From Tyto alba (taxonomy: Eukaryota; Chordata; Aves; Strigiformes; Tytonidae), in the NCBI RefSeq assembly GCF_018691265.1, contig NW_024881296.1, forward strand, positions 8,773,427 through 8,837,426: a stretch of DNA of 64,000 nucleotides, in the 5' to 3' direction. The notes below the pieces were generated by a model. It saw only the letters and a program-made list of their open reading frames with translations, did no database searches and had not been told where the DNA came from. Each line of letters starts with the position of its first letter. Within the stretch, counting starts at the first letter, position 1. Below, one piece after another: positions 52,115 through 62,400 of this stretch. A program made the position numbers and the translations under genes.

Positions 52115-52152
52115 AAAAAAAAAAAAAAAAAAAGAAAAGAAAAAAAAAAAAA
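52115..52152 (+). repeat. A-rich tract upstream of ACTN2 CpG island
   Basis: Nearly pure A over about 38 bases, interrupted by two G, followed by more A-rich sequence to about 52198. It abruptly precedes the GC-rich promoter block. Confidence 0.9.
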
Positions 52153-52254
52153 CAACGAAACAAAAACCCACACAAAAACCTCCCAAGCAAACAAAAACCG
52201 GACAGGTATTTCGTCAAATTGGAAGGAGAGACGGACAGACGGAGGCGTAGACAG

Positions 52255-52500
52255 TCATTTTTGGCCGGAGCGCTTAGGGGCAGCGCGCGGGCCGCCCGGC
52301 CCTGGCGGGAGCGGCGGAGGCGCCCCGCGCGCGCGGGGGGGTGGTGCGGGCCGGCGCGAGGGAGGGCGCCCCCGCCGCCCGCGGCCGCCGCCGCGCCACG
52401 TGACCGCCCGGCGGGGATAATAAGGCGCAGCAATGAGCCGCGCCGGGCTTCTCCGGGGGGTCCGCCGCGGGCACCGGCAGCACCGGCACCGAGAGGCAGG
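52255..52500. promoter_or_regulatory. ACTN2: ACTN2 CpG-island promoter
   Basis: About 245 bases of very GC- and CpG-rich sequence with CCGCCC-type Sp1 boxes and an E-box (52397-52402). A weak TATA-like GATAATAAGG lies at about 52416-52425, which would place initiation near 52440-52450. The true start site cannot be fixed from sequence. Confidence 0.75.
52397..52402. promoter_or_regulatory. E-box CACGTG in ACTN2 promoter
   Basis: CACGTG within GCCACGTGACC, a strong USF/MITF/TFE-type context and different from the MyoD preference (CAGCTG). It lies about 18 bases upstream of the TATA-like sequence. Confidence 0.5.
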
Positions 52501-55500
52501 GAGGAAAGGAAAGGGAAGGAAAAGGAAGGGAGAGAGAAGGAGGGAGAGAGAGAAGGAGGGAGGGAGGGGAGGGAGGTCACCGCAGGTCAGCACCTACCTG
52601 GCAGTTTCAGCTTCTGCTCTCAGCAACACTCAGCAATATTCGCTCCCTGTCACCTTGGAAAAAGAAAAAAAAAAAGAAAAAAAGAAAAAAGACATTGCTA
52701 CCTACAACCCGTCAGCAAGTAAACTAAGCTTAAATATATATATATATTTAAACGCAGTAGAAGCCACAGCAGCTGAATCTGGTCCCTGGGTAGCATGAGT
52801 AGCATGAACCAGATAGAAACAAACATGCAGTACACCTACAACTACGAAGAAGATGAGTACATGACCCAAGAAGAAGAATGGGACAGGGACCTGCTCCTGG
52901 ACCCAGCATGGGAGAAGCAGCAAAGGAAGGTCTGGAAATAATGTGTCTGTGTATGTGCTTCTGTGGGGAATGATGCCCTCTCTGATCGCTGTGCTGCATC
53001 TGGAAATGCCAGGGCTGTGCAGAAAGGGGTTCTAATTTTCTAAGGGAATATATTTTATGTCGTCTAAAGCATGTATATTAGCTATGCCATATATATTAGC
53101 TGTGCGAATACGTATTAGCTATGCCATATTTTGAGGCTAAAGCATTCATTTTTTGGATTCTTAAGTGAAACCTATGTAAGATGAAACTAATTTATGGGAG
53201 TCAGAAGTTTCTTTTTATATTGCACTGGGAATACTCTGTCAGTACCTCTAGATTTATATATTAGTATTTCAGTAATTTTGAACTTCATTTCCTGGGCCTT
53301 CTTTTTGGAAAGCAGGGTGCACTGATGTGTGTGCCTGGTTGCTTTTCAAAAACAGTAAATTGAAATTATAAATAGGGAGATGAATGAGGTGGTTCAAAAT
53401 TGGTGTGCAAAAAAAGTTTGCAATATTTCAGAGAGCAGACTGAGAAATTGCTTTTGAAATTGTGATCTTGTGAGTCAGCTCTTATTAGAATTGACTCTTA
53501 ATTCTGACTGAATGATCTGACAAGGAAAATATTGCCTTGAAATATATCCAGTCTAGATTTGGAAAAATGTATTTCATTATTAGGTTCCCACATGCCAGTT
53601 TACTGGCTGGGGAAAAAACAGGTCTGTAAACTCCTTGGAATATACCACTGCAGGGGAAATGCTTCTTGACTTTTAGGTGTAAGAAAACTGTTAATGCCAG
53701 CAAGTACTACCTGAGCTATTTTTCTGAAGATAGGCAGAGATTATAAACCCATCAGTAGTTTTATCAATGGTTTAGTACTTTAGTAATATTTGCAACATAT
53801 AATTTCAGAACACTGAGTTTTAAGCAGCATATGGAAAAGAGAGAGATGAAATATTGCAAAGGATTTGTTAGTTCCTAATGTAAAATGTGATATTGAAGTC
53901 ACATCTGACAGATCTGGGATTAAAAGGTTATCTGTTGGTTACAAGAATGGAGAAAAAAAAAAAAAGAGGTGGGGGAGAGAGAGAGAAATGGTGCTCTAGG
54001 CAATAAGGTTGAATATGCTTTTTGCTATAGCTGAGGAGCTTACTTCAAAGACTTAAGTAGTCTGGCCCACTGTTACAGTCATAGCTTCTATAAAAGCTAT
54101 ACTATAACAGTATAGTTATAAAAGTAAGAGCTGTTAGAATCGTTGCGGCCAATGGGTTTGCTTTTCCGTTAAAATTGATAGAACCAATGTTTTCCTCTCA
54201 GTTTTTATTTGCAGACTTCCTCCTTCTCTGAGTTTTGGCTGGTTTTATTAATTTATGTTTACAGTAAGTCTTTTGACTTTTATGGAAGAGCAGGGAGTAG
54301 TTAGTATAAGACCCCATAGCAATTTTTTTGTTTCCCTTCCTTCAAACAGACAGCACTTCAGCAGTAAGTCAGGCTTCCACATAAATTAAAGTAGACTCTG
54401 CTTTACTTCCATAGAGTAGAGAGGTGGTGGCTTTGCTACTGTATGTTGCCAGTTCCCAGGGCTTAGTTTTAATAAAGTGATACCACATTTAAGTAAAATT
54501 TAGGAGGGGGGATTCTCATCCCTTGTCTTGGAAAAGAGTCTGAATTTATTATTACGTGAAAAATAAGTGCTCTCATGATAAAGGGACTGATAAACTTTGT
54601 AAAATTTCAAGGCTTCTATATTTTTTTAATTGGTGCTAAGTCAGTTGCAGAATGTGCTTTCTTTATTTCCTTACTTATTAGGAGAAGATTGAAGATATGT
54701 GAGCACAGATCTTTCTTCTAACTGGTAATATAATATTGAAAAGTGACCTCAGTGAAGCCCTGGCAGTTGGCAGCATATATTTTCTATTAGACAGTCTTGG
54801 AACAAACCAAAAATAAATGCCATTGTTTCTATTGTGGGTTGCCCTATCCAGACTTGCCATTTCAGTGATATGCCTGGTATGAGATCTGTCAACAGATGCT
54901 GGTAACACATGATGACGTCCATAGGATTACAATGGACGTGACGCCTAATTATAACTGTGGTTCATAGAGTATTATGGTCTGCTGTAATCCAGGCTCCTTG
55001 GTGGTTGCAGATGTCAGAATAAATATGAAGTACACTACAGGAAAGGAAGCGGAATTGTAGCTTAGATCTGCCTCTCTGAATGTGAACATCAATTTAACTG
55101 CTTTAGTTAGGGTAACATTTAGCCTGTGTCAAATCCAGAAATCAAGAAAATACAAGAATTTGACCATTTGCTGCATTAGACACTATTGGTAAAAACTTAA
55201 ACAGGATCATGTGGTTGGAAATTTCAGTCAGAAACCTTCAAAGACAGAAAAGACAAAAATACTGTGTTCTGGATGGACATGCTGTCTTCAGTGGGAGCTA
55301 ACTGGAGAACCTACAGCCTTGGTGTCTTGAACGTTTAGATGGGAACCATGGGGTTGGAAACTTCTGAAATCTGCTCCTTGACACAGTACACTTCCACTGG
55401 CCGCATGCACTTAAGCAGAAACTGAAAGATCTAAGAAAGTGGCCCATTGCTTCTTCAATGTGAGATAGAAATAGAAGAGTATTGGAAATCAAAAAGTCTG

Positions 55501-56366
55501 GCCAGAGGGGGTGGGATTCTCTTCTTCATTCTGCTCTGTAACCTTAGGCAAGGTCAGCTCACCTCAGACCTCGGTTTCCCACTGTTAAAAAGAGGACAGC
55601 AGTGGTATTTGTAACAACTGATAGAAGTGGTTGGTACTATGGTATATCAGGCTAGTGATTAGGAGTCTTTCAGTCCCTACGCTGCTGGAGTGGAAATAAA
55701 AATCATGCTAGCTCATAGTGGAAGACTTAAAACCTGATTTCTCTTATTTCCATTATAAATTTATTTCTTAAGTTTCCAAAAAAAAGTTCAACAAATGCCA
55801 CAAACCTTTTAGTTTTCACTAGCCTGTGTCTCAATAGAACTAAAAGGAGCATAGGAAAACACAGTGTCCCTTCATTTAGGAAACCAAGCACAACAATCCT
55901 AGTCAAAATGCAAACATATTGTTTGCAACATTTGAACTGCCAACACTAGTGAGCTGTGTGTTAAATGGTGCTCTTCCTTGTTGGCAACTTTTGCTATAAA
56001 TATTATAGGAGTGTAGGGGTTTTTAAACTTTTACATGAAGTGTGATTTGTTAGTTTCTCAATGAAGTTTTAAGCCTTTGGGATAAAGATCTGAAGGTTGT
56101 GAAACAGATGTGATCCCTTCTTCAGGACAGTTGTATTGTAAAGCACTAAACTGGCTCCACGTATTTCATATGTGTCTTCTCCAGTCACTCTGATACTGTT
56201 GCACTAACACAAGTAAAGAAAGAGCTGGAAACATACTCCTTGCCTTACTGATGATACTATAGATGAATGATCTTTTTCTAGCTTGATGTATGACCCAAAT
56301 ACCACCATTTTTTTAATGCTCAAGGGTTTTAATGTAGGTGTGAATGCAATTTCTGGCCATTTTGAT

Positions 56367-56402
<36 letters not shown>

Positions 56403-59400
56403 CACACTGGTATAGAATAAACAAAAAGACTTAGAATATCTATTTACCTTGATATTGCACTCTGTGAATACAAATCTTGATGACACTGAATGATGTGCAT
56501 GAGTGAGGACTTCAGAAAAGGTTCTTTAGGAAAGAAGCTGTGTCTTTTCAGTCTTCAGCAGTACATATCAGATTACATTTTCAGTGTGACCTATAAGGAT
56601 TTATCTGTATTACCGCCTTTGGCTGGTAATATAACTCCTGTTATCCTTGCAAATAAAAAAATACATTTGGATCCCAAAATACAGCAAATCATTTGGAAGA
56701 AGCTACCAGGACTACGAATTATGGACAAAATCCTTCCTTTTCTAGTGCTGCAACTTCATTAAGTTCAGCAGATTTGAGACGTTTGTTGCAGCCTGAAAGA
56801 GAAATTGACCTTGTGTTCAGTCTGACTTCAGTGTCTATAAATAGAGTTACAGGCAGTGTCCCGGATTCACTCTGAAGTTTGTGTGGTCTTCTATGGATGG
56901 AATCTAAATTGATTTCTTATCAGAAATCTCTTCCTGGAACATGTCTCCCAGTGAGTGAGAAGACAGATGAAGCAGTGGAAGGAAACAGCTTCATGCTTCA
57001 GCCAGGAAGAAGAGGAGAGAAATATCCAAGCCTGAATGAATGAAAAAGAAATGTAAGGCAGAAAAACGTTTGCAGGAGAGAGTGGATGCCACCAGCAAAA
57101 TTCACTACAGTAGAGCCACTCCTCATGGATTTACATGCTCCAGATTGAAATCATTGTCATAGTGAATATGGCACTATCTACAGTGTGTACAGGGCATTCC
57201 AGCCTAGGACTCGCTCTTTCACAGAGATTATCTAGAAATAATCAAAGTTGGGGTTTTGGGTGTGGGTTTGGGGGGTGGCAGTGGTGTTTGGGGTGGGCTT
57301 TGTTAGGTTGGTTGGTCAGTTATTTAGGCTGTACAAAATTCTTTCCTTGAATTACCAGCCTTGGGGTTAAGCTCCCAGAGCACACAGAGAAACCATCCAT
57401 CTCGTGAGGGCTTTTAATGAGGTGACACCTTTTACCCACGTAGAATACCAATTGAATTATTGAGAAGGCACAGAGATTCCCTTCTGCATGTGAGCAACAT
57501 GAACGGGGTCTGGATGAGAACCAGCAGTGAGTGTGGGAGGTGTGAGCGAAACAAAAGGTACACTCCTTTCTAAGAGAGTATCGGCCTTCTCGTTACCTAT
57601 GCATAGTACTTACCTGTTAATGGTTGGATAGTTTGTATAAAGATGGGGGTCCTGGGTTGAGTAGCTCTAGGACTAATTTCAGGAGGGTATTTAATCTGTT
57701 AGGCGGCAAATCTTCCAGAGTTGAAAGCAGAATGATGCTCAGTGGAAAAATCATGTGCTATACTGAGTCCTACAGTGCAATTCTCTGCCTCACTTGCCTT
57801 TTATGCACAGAATTGGGATGACATAGGTGTCTTGGGAATTCTATAGGTTGAAATGGAGAATTTTCTGTTACTACTAATAGTTAGAAAAGCAAACAATTTA
57901 ATCATTTTAGACTTATTTCTTTCTAGTATTCAGCCAGTTCTGTGACTGTCTTTTATAGAAGAACAAGGTCTTACCAAATGATATATGCCACTATAGATGC
58001 AGAGCGTCCCTTATGGTAACATGAAGTTTCAGCACACCAAGGCCAAATGCTTCTCCTCCAGCTGCATCAAGAATTTTCAAACAGTGGATGCCAAAACCTC
58101 TAGTATTAAGAACACACACATGCACACACAACATCTCTTGTTTCCTTTTAAATCCGGGGTGCTCTTTAAGTGACCTTCTCAGTGGTAGATGACCCCATAG
58201 AGTGTCTGACTCAGAATTTGGTAGTCAATGGACAGACTTACTTTTTTTCTGCCACAGCATGTATTGATTTTTCAGCATATACTGTAACAGTCCTAATTAT
58301 CAGACACTCATGCAACAGAAGGACATGAAGTTGCAGTTTCTCTCATCTTATGAAGAGTTGCCATGAGGGTAGAGACTGTATAGAAATATGGGATGTGTTT
58401 ATGGCTTGTTCTGTATGGTTGGCCCCCTAGAGATTAGTGCTTGTTAAAATAGAAACACGTTAAATTCCCCCTGCTGATGTTATTTGAGTGGAATGCTGCT
58501 TGAGAGGAGCATGCTGAAAGGATGGTGGAATGATCATATTTTGTCAGTGTGCTTCGTATTCTCTCTTGGAAGCTGTCAATAAGATGTGCAGCTAAAGAGG
58601 GCCATGAATACTGTGGTGCTGGTGTATGAAGGAAAATTCAAAGTAAGGTATTATGAAATTCACCTCACTAGAAGTGTTTATGGAGGTAGTTTTTTTTTCA
58701 AATGGGAAGGTTTTCTTTATCAATACTAAGTATGAGAAATCAATATATTACTCAATATTATATTTTCTATTTAAACTCAAATGGCCCTCTCAGTGTTGAC
58801 CCATTTTAGGCTCTGTATGCTATTGTTAGTGTTGTCAAATGGATAATTCCTACAGTCCCAGTTCGGCTGTTCATTTCTACTCACCCCCAAATATCTGCCA
58901 GCAACAGAACTGTATGCTTATGAAAAGAAATTTTAAGGACCATTTTATAATGGGAAGCAAAGGCTACCTCCTACTTGCGCTCAGGTACACACCACAGACT
59001 CCCTTGAAATTCATATAGTAAAATGTCTGCAGATACGCTGATCCAATTAGTAAGACAATAAGGATTGGAAGAAAGTATGGATCTAAGTGGGTTTCCACAA
59101 GCTGCAACCAAGGTTCTTACAGAGCTAGAGAAAAGCTGTGTGTTAAGCAGTGGACTTTGTTGTAACCTCCTGGTGGGGGAGGTCTGCATCTTGCCACGGA
59201 TCTGTGTTTGGGTCACTGGAGACCTGAAGAGAGAGACATGGGAGGTATTTGCTTGGAAGAGTACTGAGGGTCTTCAGGCCTGAGACTGCAGTAAATAGGG
59301 AATCCATGCTCATATAATTTGTAGCCCTGTGCAAGCAAAAGAAGGGCTCAGGCATATTCTGTAAACTAATGAATCCCAGTAAGAATATCATGATTATGTC

Positions 59401-62400
59401 ACCGATTTCCAAATCAAACTAAGACAAGGTCTCACAAGAGAGGAGCAGAGGGGAAGAATCCCCTCTCTCGACCTGCTGGTCACGCTTCTCTTGCTGCAGC
59501 CCAGGATACAGTTAGCTTTCTGGGATGCGAGCGCACGTTGCTGGGTCATGATGATCTTCTTGTTAAGCAACACCCTCGAGTCTTTCAACTCAGGGCTGCT
59601 CTCAATCCACTCAATGCCCAGCCTGTATTTGTGCTTGGGATTTCCCCGATCCATGTGCAGGACCTTGCACTTGGCCTTGTTGAACTTCATGAGGTTTGCA
59701 CTAGCCCAACTCTCAAGCCTGTCCAGGTCCCTCTGGACGGCATCTCTCCCTTCCAGCGTGTTGACCGCACCACACAGCTCGGTGTTGTTGGCAAACGTTC
59801 TGAGGGTGCACTCAATCCCACTGTCCGTGTCCCTGACAAAGATGTTAAGCAGCCCCAGTCCCAGTACTGACCCCTGAGGAATGCCACTCGTCACTGCTCT
59901 CCACTTGTATATTGCGCCATTGACCACAACTCTTTGAGCGTGTCCCTCCAGCCAATTCCTTATTCGCTGCGTGGGCCATCTGTCAAATTCATGTCTCCCC
60001 AATTTAGAGAAAAGATGTTGTATGGAACTGTGTCAAATGCTTTGCACAAATCCAGGTAGATGGTGTCAGTTGCTCGTCCCTTATCCATCAAAGCTGTAAC
60101 CCCATTGTAGAAGGCCACCAAATTCATCAGGCATGATTTGCCCTTAGTGAAGCCATACTGGCTGTCACCAGTAACCTCCTTATTTTCCATGTGCCCTAGC
60201 ATAGTTTGCAGGAAGATCTGTTCCATAATCTTGCTGGACACAGAGGTGAGACTGGCCTGTAGTTCCCTGGGTCTTCCTTTTTTCCCTTTCTAAAAGGGAC
60301 CTAAGGATCCTGAACTCCACCATTTCATGGTCACAGCAGCCGAGGCTGCCCTTGAGCTTCACATTTCCAACAAGCCCCTCTTCACTGGTGAGAACAAGGT
60401 CGAGCGTAGCACCTCTCTTCGTTGGCTCCTCTATCACTTGGAGAAGGAAGTTATCATCAACACATTCTAGGAATCTCCTGGATTGCTTGTGCACCTCTGA
60501 CAGATATCTGGGTGGTTGAAGTCCCCCATGAGGACCAGGGCTTGTCAGCATGAGGCTGATCCTATCTGTCTATAGAGGGCCTCAGCTGCTCAGTCTTCCT
60601 GGTCGGGTGGCCTGTAGCAGACCCCCACTGAAACATCTCCGGTCCCTGCCCTCCCTTTAATCCTGTCCCATAAGTTCTCCGTCGGCTCCTCATCCATCCC
60701 CAGGTGGAGCTCCACGTATTCCAGCTGGTCATTCACAGAGAGGATGGCACCCCCTTCTTGTGTCCCCTGCCTGTCCTTCCTAAAGAGCTTTCTGGATTTT
60801 CTACAATATTTTTTTTAGTTGTGAATGCTGAATACTATGTAGATACTAGTAGTGTTTTAGAAGTTGCACCGCAGAGCTTTCTTGCAGAAGAACGCATTGG
60901 ATTTGTATCTGGAATGCAGGTGGACATCATGCAAGAAACAGTATCAGTGAAATAGAACTAGATGGGAATTTGTGCTGCTTAACTATGTCCCAAGTCAAAA
61001 GACATCCCTTCTGTGTGTTGTTTTATATCCTTGTAAGCAAACAAATATAGAAGTGCTTATACAGTGGCAAAGTTGAGTTGTTTTGGATGGCTTTACTGTC
61101 AAACAGAATTTCTTCTGAGCTCTAATTGTCAAGCTAAACAATGTGTAACTGATGTGTTATTCCTCTACTGTGAGCAGTTAAAAGTTGCTGGCTCTGAGTG
61201 AATATATCTTTTAGGACTATGCATTCCTTACTCTCAGCTGATAACAGGAGGAGAGTGTATTCACATCAAGCACTCCATTTCCTCCTAAATTAAATTTAAT
61301 TCCTAGTATTTTTGGATGATTTTCAAGTCTTCAGTGTTTGAAGAACATAATTCCTGTAATGCTGTGATAAGGGTGTGACATTTGTTCTTATAATGTCACT
61401 GGATTTGTTGGTGTTAAATATGCCTCACGTTGAGAGACTTGATGCATAAAGCTGATCATAACTATACAGGTGCTATACAGTGCTTTTTTTCTACCTGATA
61501 AAATTGAGCATGTATTTAAAGATAGAAGTTACCTCTTTTCACATCATTTAACCAGCAGACACAATGTTATGATCACCCTATGTGACTGTTTCTGTACATA
61601 CTCTGTAGTAGCTGTTCCTGCTGGCAGTGTAACTCACTCTTCAGTACGGATCAAGATAGCATGGTCCTAGTAATCCTCAAATGGCTGATGTGAAAGGATT
61701 ACAGAGCAAGTGGTACTGCTCTGCAGGAACAGAGTAGCTGCAGAGATTGAGGTAGAAGACTTTGAAACGCAGTGCTCTCCTTTTAGGAGTGTCCCACTTG
61801 AAATGGTAGCTTGTAGAAATACACTTAATTCTTTAGAAGTCTGTCCACAGGGAAGGAGAAGCTGACAGCTGTCTGGCTAATGTTCAGTTAGCTTCTATAT
61901 TTGGACCTTAAATTTCCATGTGTGCACACAGGTGAGAAAATTAGTCAGGAAATTATGTCCTAAGTGCAAGAATGGGCGCTGCTGCTTCTCTGTCTGGTCC
62001 CAGTTTTTGCTGCTTTTGAGTTATACAGACATACCACTTTGTCCATGTCTTCATCTCCAAAATAGTGGTTGTAATACCTGTGTGTTGGCTTTACAGATGA
62101 AAGTGCTGTGTTTACTCTACTTGATATGAGTAAGATTTCCATTTACTTTAAATGCTTCCTCCCAACTGCTCTTAACTGTCAGAATGCCTTCAACTCGAAA
62201 TCTGATGCTTGTTCTTATTTTTCTTCAAAAACCTGTGAGAAAAATCAGTCCAGCCATCCACTACTTTGATAAATAGAAGAACTTAATTTAGAGCAGATGG
62301 CTTCTGCTCTGACCTGCTCCCTAGAAAAGCCTTGCTCACCCCCACTGCCATAGCAGGAGTCTGCAGAAAGTGACTACTCTAGTCTAAAATTAGCATCTGT

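Larger units (their letters stand above)
52433..52798 (+). other. Possible upstream ORF overlapping the ACTN2 start (ATGA)
   Basis: An ATG at 52433 opens a 121-codon frame through the GC-rich and polypurine leader. Its TGA stop (52796-52798) overlaps the ACTN2 ATG (52795-52797). The product would be a basic low-complexity peptide without a recognised domain. It is the only ATG between the CpG island core and the ACTN2 start. It matters only if transcription begins upstream of 52433, which the TATA-like box does not favour. Confidence 0.35.

Noticed and set aside
52113..52722. Long frames on both strands across the ACTN2 CpG island and polypurine leader.
   Set aside because: Composition artefacts; low-complexity peptides only.
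59491..59877. 128-codon plus-strand frame.
   Set aside because: Reverse strand of the CR1 reverse transcriptase.
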